A DNA stretch of 64,000 nucleotides from DATIKM01 sp035477595 (GTDB lineage Bacteria > Armatimonadota > Chthonomonadetes > Chthonomonadales > CAJBBX01): the NCBI GenBank assembly GCA_035477595.1, contig DATIKM010000059.1, positions 1 through 64,000 of the forward strand, given 5' to 3'. The position numbers and the translations under genes are program-made. Positions 22,677-31,577 of this stretch are shown in pieces. The notes below the pieces were generated by a model, which was not told the DNA's origin, made no database searches, and saw only the letters and a program-made list of their open reading frames with translations. Every line of letters starts with the position of its first letter. Positions within the stretch are counted from its first letter, which is position 1.

Positions 22677-23858
22677 TCAGGGCCTCGGCGGCCCGAGTGT
22701 GGTCGCCGGTGCGGCTGCGGGCGCGATGGTGCTGGTGATCTTTGCCTGGCCCATCAGATCCTGGATCGTGGTGGGCATGCGCTTGCGCAACTCGGCCTGC
22801 AGCACCTGCTCGCGCTCCGCCGCGGCGATCTGGGCTCCGAGGTCGTCAACGCGGATGAGGTGCCAGCCGAATGCGGTGCGTATTGGCTCGCTAACCGCGC
22901 CCTTGGCGAGTCCGAAGGCCACCCTGTCGAACTCCGCAACCATCTGGCCGCGCATGAAGACGCCGAGGCTGCCCCTCTGGAACCTCGTCTGGTCGTTGTT
23001 GTGGGTCTGTGCGGCGTCCTCGAAGGTCACCTTGCCCGACCGGATGTCGGCAGCGATGCCGTCGATCTTGGTCTTAGCGTCGGCAAACCTCTTCTCGCGT
23101 TCCTCGGGTGTCGGCGGAGCGGGCGGCTCCGTCGGCGCAGGCTGGTCAGGCGCAGGCGCGGCGGGCTCGTCGGTTACCTGAACCAGTACGTGGCTCGCCC
23201 TCAGGAAGTCCGCCGGGCCCAACCTGCGACCGAGGCCCCTCTCGATGTCGCGCTGGATGAGCTTCTCGAGTAGCGCCTGCAGCCTGAGGTTCCGTGCGAC
23301 GAAGTCGGCCCGCACGCCATAGGATGCCAGAACCGCGGCATCGGGCTTGCCCGCGAGGGCCGGTCGCGCGGCGCGCGCCTGCGCCACCGACCTCGTCATC
23401 AGGGTCCTCATCTCGGCGGGGGTCACGGTGACGCCGGCCTTGGCGGCGGCCTGAACGATGACGGTCTCGCGGATCTTGTTCTGCACCGCGTCCCTCAAGG
23501 CGCGGCCGGGCCTGGCAAAGACTGCCCTGTAGAGGTCTGCTCGCGAGAAGGTTACGGGCCGGCCGCCGCTCTGCCGCAGGCGCTGCACCACGACATCGCC
23601 CGCGCCGACGAGCGCATAGAGCTCATAGACAGGCCGTCCGCTCACGTCGGCCGCCTGAGGATCGGTGGAGCGCAACCGGGCGAGCTGGTCCGCCAGAGCC
23701 TCCTCGAGGATCGCGGCTCGGGTGATCCTCTGGCCGTTCACCGTTGCCACCACGACGGCGCCGGGGTCGGCCGGCGGCTGTGTGCGAGCCTGCGCCGCCC
23801 CGACCGTCAGCAACGCTAGCGCCAATATCGCCGCCCCGCGGCGGAACCATCCTATCAA
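22677..23858 (-). CDS. Secreted PpiC-type (parvulin) peptidyl-prolyl isomerase, SurA/PrsA-like
   Basis: This 393-residue envelope chaperone starts at TTG 23858, with GGAAGGAG 8 nt upstream. It has a signal peptide (ILALALLTVGAAQA). A SurA-N-like helical chaperone region follows (about 35-190: VVATVNGQRITRAAILEEAL and several long helices). The parvulin domain starts near RASHVLVQV and continues after a Pro-rich insert (EPAAPAPDQPAPTEPPAPP). Key parvulin features are present: FEDAAQTHNNDQTRFQRGSL (with an unusual QTRFQRG in place of DxxSxxxGG), VAEFDRVAFGL and TAFGWHLIRV. The insert inside the PPIase domain, with an added helix, is atypical. A lipobox is not seen. It has its own TTGACG-18-TACACT promoter. 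Confidence 0.85.
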   Translation of the reverse strand: MIGWFRRGAAILALALLTVGAAQARTQPPADPGAVVVATVNGQRITRAAILEEALADQLARLRSTDPQAADVSGRPVYELYALVGAGDVVVQRLRQSGGRPVTFSRADLYRAVFARPGRALRDAVQNKIRETVIVQAAAKAGVTVTPAEMRTLMTRSVAQARAARPALAGKPDAAVLASYGVRADFVARNLRLQALLEKLIQRDIERGLGRRLGPADFLRASHVLVQVTDEPAAPAPDQPAPTEPPAPPTPEEREKRFADAKTKIDGIAADIRSGKVTFEDAAQTHNNDQTRFQRGSLGVFMRGQMVAEFDRVAFGLAKGAVSEPIRTAFGWHLIRVDDLGAQIAAAEREQVLQAELRKRMPTTIQDLMGQAKITSTIAPAAAPATTLGPPRP

Positions 23859-23905
23859 TGCAGTATCTCCTTCCCCAGCACGCGTGCCCTGGGATTACGC
23901 GCGTC

Positions 23906-23935
23906 AGTGTACTAGACCTGCCGCGATGGCGTCAA
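23906..23935 (-). promoter_or_regulatory. Candidate sigma-70 promoter for the PpiC isomerase
   Basis: Minus strand: TTGACG (23935-23930), an 18-bp spacer and TACACT (23911-23906), about 50 bp upstream of the TTG start at 23858. Confidence 0.7.
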
Positions 23936-24136
23936 CGGCACGGCGGCGCAGCGGCTCCGTGCGCGGTCGCGAGGCGGGTCTGAGCTCGCGCCGATCATGA
24001 TGTCGCCATGCGACCGGCGCCTGCGCCGCCCTCGCTGCGAGGACAACAGCGCCCCGGTAGCGAATTGGTGTGTGGTAATGGACGGGCAGCGCGCGGCCGT
24101 TGGGGCCGCGCTCCGACCCGGCCGAAGGAGGCCGCC

Positions 24137-24736
24137 ATGCCCATGGAGCTGCCGCCCCTGCCGTACGCCGACGATGCGCTCGAGCCGTATACCTCGGCGC
24201 GGACCCTCTCGTTCCACCATGGCAAGCACCATCGCGCCTACGTGGACAACCTGAACCGGCTAATCGCCGGTTCCGCCCTTGAGAGCCAGACGCTCGAAGC
24301 GGTCGTGCTCGAGACGGCCGGCGATCCTGCCAGGGCGGGCATCTTCAACAACGCCGCGCAGGTGTGGAACCACACCTTCTTCTGGTCGTGCATGCGCCCG
24401 AACGGCGGTGGGGCGCCGCCCGCCGAGCTCGCCGCGCGCCTCGAGGCTGACTTCGGTGGCGTTCAGGCCTTCTCCGAGGCGCTCAAGACCGCCGCCATCG
24501 GGCGGTTCGGGAGCGGCTGGGCCTGGCTGGTTGAGGAGGGCGGCCGCCTGAAGGTGACCAGCACTCCCAACGCCGAGACGCCCATAACTGCAGGCCTGCG
24601 GCCTGTGCTCACGGTCGATGTGTGGGAGCACGCCTATTACCTGGACTACCAGAACCGCCGCCCCGACTTCGTCCAGGCGTTCCTCGACCATCTGGTGAAC
24701 TGGGAGTTCGCCGTGTCGAACCTTGCGGGTGGTTAG
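24137..24736 (+). CDS. sodB: Superoxide dismutase, Fe-type
   Basis: This 199-residue cytoplasmic enzyme converts superoxide to O2 and H2O2. The metal ligands are visible: H27 in HHGKHH, the His in NNAAQVWNHTFFW, and Asp and His in TVDVWEHAYYLDY. AAQVWNH with Gln before WNH points to the iron-type active site rather than the Mn-type GG-H pattern. The sequence FGSGWAWLV is also canonical. The start is ATG 24137, with GAAGGAGG ending 5 nt upstream; an in-frame upstream extension has no homology. It stands alone, and its convergent junction with the next gene has a hairpin. Confidence 0.95.
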   Translation: MPMELPPLPYADDALEPYTSARTLSFHHGKHHRAYVDNLNRLIAGSALESQTLEAVVLETAGDPARAGIFNNAAQVWNHTFFWSCMRPNGGGAPPAELAARLEADFGGVQAFSEALKTAAIGRFGSGWAWLVEEGGRLKVTSTPNAETPITAGLRPVLTVDVWEHAYYLDYQNRRPDFVQAFLDHLVNWEFAVSNLAGG

Positions 24737-24764
24737 GGCCGACGGCGGCGAGAACCTCGGCAGC

Positions 24765-24790
24765 GCGCCCGGCCCGTACGGGTCGGGCGC
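24765..24790. terminator. 12-bp hairpin between convergent genes
   Basis: GCGCCCGGCCCG (24765-24776) pairs with CGGGTCGGGCGC (24779-24790), with one G-U wobble and a 2-nt loop, between sodB and the gene ending at 24794. It is very stable. No T-run is present. Confidence 0.68.
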
Positions 24791-24793
24791 CTG

Positions 24794-26050
24794 CTACAGC
24801 CCGTGCGCGCTTAGGAAGCGGATCGCGGGCTCCACGTGGTGGAGGTTGTTCAGCAGGGGCTCTGTGTAGCGGATGTCGCCGAACTCCGCGCTGTCGATGT
24901 GGTGCTCGCGCCCAACGTGGTTATTCCAGTCGACCCCCTCGGTGAGGAAGCCGCTCTCGCCATGGTGGTGGCGCGCGATGGCGCGCAGGATGGTGACCGC
25001 GCAGCAGAGGTGCGACCGGTCGCCGCCTGCCTCGAAGGCGTCGAGGTAGGCGAGGGCCGCCTCGGCGTTCTCCCATAGATAGGCGGTGTCCCAGGAGTCC
25101 TCCATGTAGAGAAGACCGGTGGTCGCTACGCCGTTCCGGTCCTCCTTCATCTGAAACCGGTCCAGCCCCTTGAGCGCGCTCCCGATGGCGAACTCCCGCA
25201 TCGCGGGTTCGTCGTAGAGCCTCGCCGCTCGGAGGAACAGGCGGCAGGCAGTGGCGCGTGCGACGCTCTCGTCCGCATCGTACGTGTCGTGGTTGATACT
25301 GCCGTAGATGCCCCCGCGCGCCACGATATGGTCGAGGTACCCCCGCGCGCGCTCGCGATGGTCCGCGATGCCGCGCAGGGCCAGCTCCACCAGCAGCCAG
25401 ACCGTGGTGAGCCCATCGCCGCTGGACAGGTGGAGCGGCTCAGGGCCGCCCTCCGGCGTGCGGTCGTACGGAGTGCCTTCGGGCCTGCACCGCCTGGGCC
25501 ACCAGCCTTCGATCTCGGGGACGTGGCGCAGGATCCACTCGGCGGTAAGCGGTGCATATGCAAGGAGGCGCGCAGTCCGCCGATCGCCCTCGCCGAGCGT
25601 GTCGGCTGCCCACAGCATCTGGAGCGCGACGCGCGCCATCGATCCCGGGCAGAACCAGTCGTCGCCCGCCTTGTAGTTGAGGCAGAGGCGGCCCGTGGTG
25701 GTGTCGCGGTAGCCGGCGATGAACCCGTCGGGCGACAGGAACCCGTCCTCCAGCACGTGGTCGATCAGTCCTCGGCCCACGTGCTCGAGGATGTGGCAGT
25801 GGTCGAACTGGCCGAACTGGACAAGCTGATAGCCGCCGCCCACTGCATTGGCCGCCCAGCCCGGTCCCTCGAGCTTCCCGAAGTCGTGCCAGAGCATGGG
25901 GCGGCCGAGGACGTCCACGAAGCTGGAGGTGGCGCGCCAGCGCGCGTGCTCGGTGGGCTTGAGGCAGAGGTGGGCGAACCGGACGGAGTCGCGAGCGCTG
26001 TCGAGGATCGTGTAGTCGGGGTCCTCGGGAAGGTAGAAGCCGCCGTGCAT
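24794..26050 (-). CDS. Unrecognised protein with an (alpha/alpha)6-barrel-like helical layout
   Basis: I do not recognise the family of this 418-residue cytoplasmic protein. It has no signal peptide (MHGGFYLPEDPDYTILDSA). Repeated helical hairpins (WAADTLGEGDRRTARLLAY, HLSSGDGLTTVWLLVELAL, TACRLFLRAARLYDEP, SWDTAYLWENAEAALAYLDAF) suggest a six-hairpin glycosidase or glycan-epimerase-like fold. Several His, Trp and Asp residues (FGQFDHCHILEH, GVDWNNHVGREHHIDSAEF) could form an active site. ATG 26050 has GGAG 8 nt upstream and a perfect extended -10 (TGCTATAAT) about 35 bp before it. A sugar-processing or aminoacyl function is only a guess. Confidence 0.6.
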   Translation of the reverse strand: MHGGFYLPEDPDYTILDSARDSVRFAHLCLKPTEHARWRATSSFVDVLGRPMLWHDFGKLEGPGWAANAVGGGYQLVQFGQFDHCHILEHVGRGLIDHVLEDGFLSPDGFIAGYRDTTTGRLCLNYKAGDDWFCPGSMARVALQMLWAADTLGEGDRRTARLLAYAPLTAEWILRHVPEIEGWWPRRCRPEGTPYDRTPEGGPEPLHLSSGDGLTTVWLLVELALRGIADHRERARGYLDHIVARGGIYGSINHDTYDADESVARATACRLFLRAARLYDEPAMREFAIGSALKGLDRFQMKEDRNGVATTGLLYMEDSWDTAYLWENAEAALAYLDAFEAGGDRSHLCCAVTILRAIARHHHGESGFLTEGVDWNNHVGREHHIDSAEFGDIRYTEPLLNNLHHVEPAIRFLSAHGL

Positions 26051-26084
26051 GCCAGGGCTCCGTCTCGCGGATGGGGCTTCAGGT

Positions 26085-26093
26085 ATTATAGCA
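26085..26093 (-). promoter_or_regulatory. Extended -10 promoter for the 24794-26050 gene
   Basis: Minus strand reads TGCTATAAT, a perfect TATAAT with TGn extension. No clear -35. The ATG at 26050 is 35 nt downstream. This is the best -10 in the window. Confidence 0.7.
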
Positions 26094-26161
26094 CAGCAGC
26101 CTGGTCGGCGGTAGGACCGCGGTGGCCGGGCCCAGAGCCGCCGCTCCCCGGGAGGCGCACG

Positions 26162-27448
26162 ATGGCCACAGTCACCGCTTTCCGCGGCATCTGCTACGAT
26201 CCCGACCGCGTCGGCGACCTCTCTCATGTCGTGGCGCCGCCCTACGACGTCATCTCGCCCCGCGAGCAGGATGCCCTCTACGCGCGCCATCCGATGAACT
26301 GCGTGCGCATCATCCTGAACCGGGCCGAGCCGGGCGACGCCTCGCCGGCGGCCCTCTACGAGCGCGCGAGCGCGTGCCTGCGGGAGTGGCTCGCCGCCGG
26401 GGTGCTGCGAGAGGAGGAGACGCCTGCCCTCTGGGTCTACCGCCAGGACTTCCCGCATCCGATCACCGGCGCATCTGCGGCGCGCACCGGCGTGATCTGC
26501 GCCCTCGGCCTGGAGCCCTACGAGCGGGGGATCGTCGTGCCACACGAGCAGACGCGGGTCCGCGCCATCGCGGACCGGCTGGAGCTCATGCGCGCCACGT
26601 CGGCCAACACCGAACCCATCTACGGCCTCTACGAGGACGACGGGGCCATCGATGCGCTCCGGGAAGCGGCGGGCGCACGCGGCCCGGACCTGTCGGTGCA
26701 AGACGGCGAGGAGCGACACCAGGTCTGGAGGGTAACTGACCCGAGCGCCCGCGCGGCGTTTGCAGAGAGCCTTCGGGACCGCCGCGTCTGGATTGCCGAC
26801 GGGCACCATCGCTACGAGACAGCGCTGGCGTACTGCGCCGAGCGAGCAGCCGCCGGCAGGGGGTGCGGGGCGTGCGCCAGCATCCTCGCTGTGCTCGTGC
26901 CGTTCGGCGATCCTGGCATCGTGATCCTCCCCACGCATCGGATGGTGCGCTCCGTTGCGCCCCAGACGCTGGTCGATCTCCCGAACCTGCTTGGCCGCTG
27001 GTTCGCGGTGGAGCGCGTGGACGGAGAGCCCTGGCCCCTGGTGCTCCGGAAGGGCGGCCACGAGCGCAGTATCGGGATGGTCACGCGCGACGGCGCCTTC
27101 CTCCTGACGTTGCGGGACACCGAAGCGATGGATGCGGAGGCCGCCGACAAGCCGCCCGTGTGGCGACGCCTGTGTGTTGCCGTGCTGCAGCGGCTGGTGC
27201 TGGAGCGCACACTGGGCATCCCGGCGAGCGCCATCGCGACGACGCCCCACATCGGCTACACGCGCGACCACACCGAGGCGCTGGGCGCCGTGCACCGGGG
27301 CGACTGGGATGTCGCCTTCCTGCTCGGGTTGCCGGATGCCGCGGACGTGCGGGACGTCTCCGCTGCCGGGGAGCGCATGCCGCCTAAGTCGACCTACTTC
27401 TACCCGAAGCTGCTCAGCGGCCTGCTGTTGCGGCGGCTGGAGGACTGA
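26162..27448 (+). CDS. DUF1015 family protein
   Basis: This 428-residue cytoplasmic protein is of the DUF1015 type, a conserved bacterial and archaeal family without a settled function. Typical elements are VAPPYDVISPREQD near the start, the middle WIADGHHRYETALAY (a likely binding or catalytic site), VLVPFGDPGIVILPTHRMV, and the end PPKSTYFYPKLLSGLLLRRL. GGAGG lies 6 nt before ATG 26162. It is followed 4 nt later by an SDR gene and then a formiminotransferase gene with overlapping starts, so the three form an operon. That context hints at amino-acid or cofactor metabolism, but the substrate is not known. Confidence 0.88.
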   Translation: MATVTAFRGICYDPDRVGDLSHVVAPPYDVISPREQDALYARHPMNCVRIILNRAEPGDASPAALYERASACLREWLAAGVLREEETPALWVYRQDFPHPITGASAARTGVICALGLEPYERGIVVPHEQTRVRAIADRLELMRATSANTEPIYGLYEDDGAIDALREAAGARGPDLSVQDGEERHQVWRVTDPSARAAFAESLRDRRVWIADGHHRYETALAYCAERAAAGRGCGACASILAVLVPFGDPGIVILPTHRMVRSVAPQTLVDLPNLLGRWFAVERVDGEPWPLVLRKGGHERSIGMVTRDGAFLLTLRDTEAMDAEAADKPPVWRRLCVAVLQRLVLERTLGIPASAIATTPHIGYTRDHTEALGAVHRGDWDVAFLLGLPDAADVRDVSAAGERMPPKSTYFYPKLLSGLLLRRLED

Positions 27449-27452
27449 CACA

Positions 27453-28250
27453 ATGCCTGCCGAGGCACCTGACTTCGGCATCGCGGGCCGCGTCGCCGTG
27501 GTCACGGGAGGCACCAGCGGCCTGGGCGCCGCAATCGCGCGGGGCATGGCGGCGAGCGGGGCAGTGGTCGTTGCCGGCTCTCGCGACGCCGAGCGCGTTC
27601 GCGCGACAGGGGACGCGCTCCGGGCCATCCATCCGGAGGCGGGCGCAATGCCACTCGACGTGGCGGACCCCGCGTCCGTCGAGAGCTTCTTCAGCGAGGC
27701 GCGCTTGCGCCGCGGCCGCGTCGACATTCTGGTGAACGCGGCCGGCATCACCCACCGCGCACCGGCTCTCGAGTTGGCGCTCGACGACTGGGAGCGCGTT
27801 CTGCGCACGAACCTGACGGGTACGTTCCTGTGCTGTCAGGCAGCCGCCCGCGCAATGACTGAGGGCGGGGGCGGTGCAATCGTGAACATCGCGAGCCTGG
27901 CGAGCTTCGTCGGTCTGCCGTGGGTGGCGGCCTACGGCGCGAGCAAGGCCGCCGTTCGAGAACTGACCCAGACCCTCGCGATCGAGTGGGCGCCGCTCGG
28001 CATCCGGGTGAACGCACTGGCGCCCGGGGTGTTCCCCACGCCGCTGAACCGGCCCCTCGTCGAGGGCACGCCGCGCGGTGAGTGGTTCCGCCACCACACC
28101 CCCATGCTGCGCTTCGGCGAGGCGAGCGAGCTTGTCGGCGCGGCCATCTTCCTCGCGTCCCCCGCAGCGTCCTACATCACCGGCGCCACGCTCGACGTGG
28201 ACGGTGGTTTCCTGGCCTGCGGCGTGCCGGCCGATCCTCCCGCAGTATGA
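27453..28250 (+). CDS. Short-chain dehydrogenase/reductase (SDR) family oxidoreductase
   Basis: This 265-residue classical NAD(P)-dependent SDR has TGGTSGLG as the cofactor loop, NAAG, the catalytic Ser in NIASLASF, YxxxK in YGASK, and a PGVFPTPL segment after the catalytic strand. The DVDGGF C-terminus is usual for this class. It starts at ATG 27453, with GGAGG 9 nt upstream. Its stop overlaps the next gene's ATG (ATGA). The specificity (sugar acid, polyol, acyl or sterol) cannot be read. It is close in sequence style to gluconate 5-dehydrogenase-type SDRs, but I would not assign that. Confidence 0.9.
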   Translation: MPAEAPDFGIAGRVAVVTGGTSGLGAAIARGMAASGAVVVAGSRDAERVRATGDALRAIHPEAGAMPLDVADPASVESFFSEARLRRGRVDILVNAAGITHRAPALELALDDWERVLRTNLTGTFLCCQAAARAMTEGGGGAIVNIASLASFVGLPWVAAYGASKAAVRELTQTLAIEWAPLGIRVNALAPGVFPTPLNRPLVEGTPRGEWFRHHTPMLRFGEASELVGAAIFLASPAASYITGATLDVDGGFLACGVPADPPAV

Positions 28251-29197
28251 GGCTCGCCCCAGGCGACGGTCCCATCGTCCAGTGTGCGGTGAACGTCAGC
28301 GAGGGACGCCGCCAGGACGTGCTGCTGGAGCTGGTGGCGGCGGCGGGCGCGTACGACGGCGCCGTGCTGACCGACTGGAGCGCCGACCCCGATCATCACC
28401 GCGCCGTACTATCCCTGCTCGGGGCGCCGGGCCCCGTCGAGGACGCCGTTCTCGCCGTCGCCACCGTGGCGGCGCGCCGGATCGACCTTCGGGTGCACGA
28501 GGGTGTGCACCCGCGCCTCGGCGCGCTCGACGTGGTGCCGTTCTCGCCGGTGCGCGGCGTCACCGTGAGGGAGTGCGTCGAGGTCTCCCTGCGGGTGGCG
28601 GACCGAATCGCCGGGGGACTAGGTATCCCCGTGCATCTCTACGAGCTCTCTTCGCCGATTGGCCCGACCGTCACGCTGCCGCAGATACGCCGGCAGTACG
28701 CGCGTGCGGCCGTCGATCCCAGTGTGCGCCCGCCGCACCCGGACTTCGCACGCGGCAAAGCCGAGCCCGCGACGGGCGTCTGCGTGGTGGGAGCCCGGGC
28801 GCCGCTGGTGGCCTACAACATCGAGGTGACCGGCGAGGACGACCGCCTGGCGCGCGCTGTTGCCGCGGCCATCAGGGTCCTGCGCGGGACGATGGCGGAC
28901 CTGGCAGGGGTGATGGCGCTCGGCTTATGGCTGCCGATGCGGAGGGTCGCGCAGGTCTCGATGAACCTCACCAGACCGCTTCTGACCCCGCTCCCCGCGG
29001 TGTTCGACGCGGTGGCGCGACTGGCGGAGCAGCATGGTGGTGCCGCCACCTGCAGCGAGGTCGTCGGGCTCATCCCCGAGGCGGCGCTCGGCGGGCAGTC
29101 TCCAGAGCGAGTCGCGTGGGTCGGCTTCCGCCCCGATCAGGTCCTGGAGCGATGGCTCGGACCCGTGGGCGCCACCGGAGAGTCGGACATGGCCTGA
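28247..29197 (+). CDS. ftcD-like: Glutamate formiminotransferase
   Basis: This 316-residue enzyme is of the glutamate formimidoyltransferase family, which moves a formimino group from formiminoglutamate to tetrahydrofolate in histidine breakdown. Features seen: CAVNVSEGRRQDVLLEL, the acid/base DHHRAVLS region with DPDHH, HPRLGALDVVPF, GIPVHLYELSS, and NIEVTGEDDRLARAV (the usual 'YNINL' position reads YNIEV). It ends with the transferase domain only; the cyclodeaminase half of the vertebrate enzyme is absent. The start at ATG 28247 overlaps the SDR stop. Hut genes are not nearby, so the pathway role is inferred from the family. Confidence 0.88.
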   Translation: MRLAPGDGPIVQCAVNVSEGRRQDVLLELVAAAGAYDGAVLTDWSADPDHHRAVLSLLGAPGPVEDAVLAVATVAARRIDLRVHEGVHPRLGALDVVPFSPVRGVTVRECVEVSLRVADRIAGGLGIPVHLYELSSPIGPTVTLPQIRRQYARAAVDPSVRPPHPDFARGKAEPATGVCVVGARAPLVAYNIEVTGEDDRLARAVAAAIRVLRGTMADLAGVMALGLWLPMRRVAQVSMNLTRPLLTPLPAVFDAVARLAEQHGGAATCSEVVGLIPEAALGGQSPERVAWVGFRPDQVLERWLGPVGATGESDMA

Positions 29198-29269
29198 GGA
29201 GCGGAGGCGCGCCGGCCGAGAATCCATCAGGGAGCATGGACTTCCAAGGAGAGGCTGGCGCGCAGTCCG

Positions 29270-31522
29270 ATGAATGAGCAGGCCCGACCGACGTCGCCGT
29301 CCGAGGCGCAGCCCGCCACGGCGCCCCCCACGCACCACCATGGAGTCGCGCCGGCAATCGCCGCGATGCGCGTGGCGCTCTGGCTCACCATCGCGTTAGC
29401 CGCGCTGGCGCTGCCTCTGTCGGGCTCGGACTGGACCTGGCGCGCCGCCGCGTTCGCCTGCGCGCACGCGGCCGCGAGCGCCCTGCTTGCGCGCCGGAGA
29501 CCGGCCGCGCGCCCCTATCCGCACCTCGACGTGGCCGTGGACCTGATGGCGGCAACCGCCGTGGTGGCGACTACGGGCGGCTTCACCAGCCCGCTGCTAC
29601 CGCTCACGTGGTTTGTTACGGCCTGCGCGCTCGCGCTGCTCGGCCACCGCGGCGGGCTGGTCGTGGCAGCCTCCGCCGTCGTCCTCAGCGCGGTGCACTT
29701 TCGGACCACAGCCGACCTGGCCGACGTAGTGGTGTACGGCTGTGCGTCAGGAGCGCTCCTGCTGGCCGCTGCCGCTCTGGGCCTCGCGGAGTCGGCCCGG
29801 GAGCGGTCGAGCTCTCTGCTCCGCCGCCGCACTCTCGAGGACGTCGAGGCGCAGGTGGAGCATCTCGACGAGTGCAACCGGCAGATGCGGGCGACGGTGC
29901 GCGAGCTGAACGCCGTAGTGCGCGACCAGCGCGCTCGAGCCGACGACGCAGCCGCGGCGCACCGCATCATAGCCGCCACGGTCGATGGCACCGATCCAGG
30001 CGCGCTGCACGCCTCTGCCCTGCAGGTGCTCGCGGAGGCCGTGAACGCCGGCGTCGCCGCTCTCTGGCTGCGCGAGCCGGGCTCCGACCGCCTCGTCCTG
30101 CGGGCGGCGGTCGGCTCGGTGGACCCCTGCCTGCCGCACGCCCAGGTGGACGCCGGCCCCGACACCCAGCCTCACTCGGTCCGCAAGGAGTGCGAGGCCT
30201 TGCTCGCCGCAGCGTCGGCCGCGGCGGGGCCGAGCCTGCCCGCAATCCCGGGCGGCCGCGCGACCCTCGGCGCGCTGCTGCGCGACCGCGACCAGGTGAC
30301 CGGTGTCGTGGCCGTGGGGGCGCACCGCAGCGGCGCCTTCACTGAAGACCATGCGTCGCGGCTCTCAGCGCTCGCGCCTGCCGCGGCGCTCGCCTGCCGC
30401 GGCATCGAGGACCGCGTGCGCCTGAGCCGTGCCATCCGGGAGGTCTCGCTGCTGCACGAAGTGGCCCGGCTGGCGGACACTGCGGGCGACACCGATGGCA
30501 TCTACGCGGCCGTGGGCAGGCTGATAGCTCGCGGGATCCCCTGCGAGAACTGCACGGTGTACGCGGTCGATCGCGACGCCGGCGCCCTCGTGCCCAAGGC
30601 GACGCACGGGAGCGCTGTGAACCTCCTCGACCAGATGCGCTTTTCCATGGGCTTCGGCGTCGAGGGTTGGCTGTTGGAGGGGCGCAAGCACCTGGTAGTT
30701 GCCGACGCCCTTCGTGAGCCCTCCCTCGCGGGCGCGGCGGTGCCGCCGAGCGTGCGTTCGTTCCTTGCCGCGCCGATGACGGTGCAGGGGGCGGTGGTCG
30801 GGGCGATCGTGGCCAGCCACGCCCGCCCGAACGCCTTTTCGCGCGAGGACCTGCGCCTCCTCTCGGCGCTGGCAGGGCAGTCCGCCGCGTCGGTCGAGCG
30901 CCTCGACATGAGGCGCTCGCTCGAGCGGATGGCGATCACGGACGGCCTGACCTCCATCTACAACCACCGCTACTTCCGCATGCGGCTGCAACAGGAGGTG
31001 GAGCGCGCGCGGCGGTACTCGCTGAACCTGGCGGTGCTCATCATGGACATCGACCGGTTCAAGGAGATGAACGACCAGCACGGCCATGCCGTAGGCGACG
31101 CCGTGCTCGCCGAAATGGCCGGTGTGCTCCATCGCAACATGCGCTCCACGGAGATTGTGGCGCGTTACGGAGGCGACGAGTTTGTGGCGCTCCTGCCCCA
31201 GACCGATGCCGACCAGGCGGCCATTGCCGCCGAGCGCATGCTGCGCAGAGTGCGCGAGCATCGGTTCGGCGCGGTCGTGGGCGCGGCCATGCGGGTCACC
31301 GTAAGCATCGGCATCGCCGCGCTCAGCGAGGCGGGCGAGGCGGCGGATCGTCTGATGGAACGCGCCGACGGCGCGCTCTACCGCGCCAAGCGAGAGGGCC
31401 GCAACCAGATGTGCGTGGCGCCCTCCGTGCCGGCGTCGCAGGAGCCGGAGCCTCCCGTGAGGGCCGCGGTGCGGCGTCTGCCCTCCGGACAACGCGTCGA
31501 AGCGGGTCGCGAGGCGGCATAG
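29270..31522 (+). CDS. Membrane GAF-GAF-GGDEF diguanylate cyclase
   Basis: This 750-residue protein makes the second messenger c-di-GMP. Residues about 30-170 contain five or six hydrophobic helices, followed by a coiled-coil-like segment (TLEDVEAQVEHLDECNRQM). Two GAF-like sensory domains follow (about 230-390 and about 400-560). The GGDEF domain covers about 570-735: TDGLTSIYNHRYF, DIDRFKEMNDQHGHAVGD, and active GGDEF in YGGDEF. The inhibitory I-site usually reads RxxD five residues before GGDEF. Here it reads RSTE, so feedback inhibition may be weakened. Sensory ligand unknown. It precedes a small gene and a DUF6115 gene in the same direction. Confidence 0.93.
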   Translation: MNEQARPTSPSEAQPATAPPTHHHGVAPAIAAMRVALWLTIALAALALPLSGSDWTWRAAAFACAHAAASALLARRRPAARPYPHLDVAVDLMAATAVVATTGGFTSPLLPLTWFVTACALALLGHRGGLVVAASAVVLSAVHFRTTADLADVVVYGCASGALLLAAAALGLAESARERSSSLLRRRTLEDVEAQVEHLDECNRQMRATVRELNAVVRDQRARADDAAAAHRIIAATVDGTDPGALHASALQVLAEAVNAGVAALWLREPGSDRLVLRAAVGSVDPCLPHAQVDAGPDTQPHSVRKECEALLAAASAAAGPSLPAIPGGRATLGALLRDRDQVTGVVAVGAHRSGAFTEDHASRLSALAPAAALACRGIEDRVRLSRAIREVSLLHEVARLADTAGDTDGIYAAVGRLIARGIPCENCTVYAVDRDAGALVPKATHGSAVNLLDQMRFSMGFGVEGWLLEGRKHLVVADALREPSLAGAAVPPSVRSFLAAPMTVQGAVVGAIVASHARPNAFSREDLRLLSALAGQSAASVERLDMRRSLERMAITDGLTSIYNHRYFRMRLQQEVERARRYSLNLAVLIMDIDRFKEMNDQHGHAVGDAVLAEMAGVLHRNMRSTEIVARYGGDEFVALLPQTDADQAAIAAERMLRRVREHRFGAVVGAAMRVTVSIGIAALSEAGEAADRLMERADGALYRAKREGRNQMCVAPSVPASQEPEPPVRAAVRRLPSGQRVEAGREAA

Positions 31523-31577
31523 CGCCGCGGGACGCCTCGTGTGATGGCGGGAGATCCGCCGGTCGCGGCGGGACGGT

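Noticed and set aside
24794..27808. One minus-strand frame of about 1000 codons covering the gene at 24794 and running past it
   Set aside because: A good ATG with RBS and a perfect extended -10 occurs at 26050; the upstream part lies opposite DUF1015 and has no homology features.
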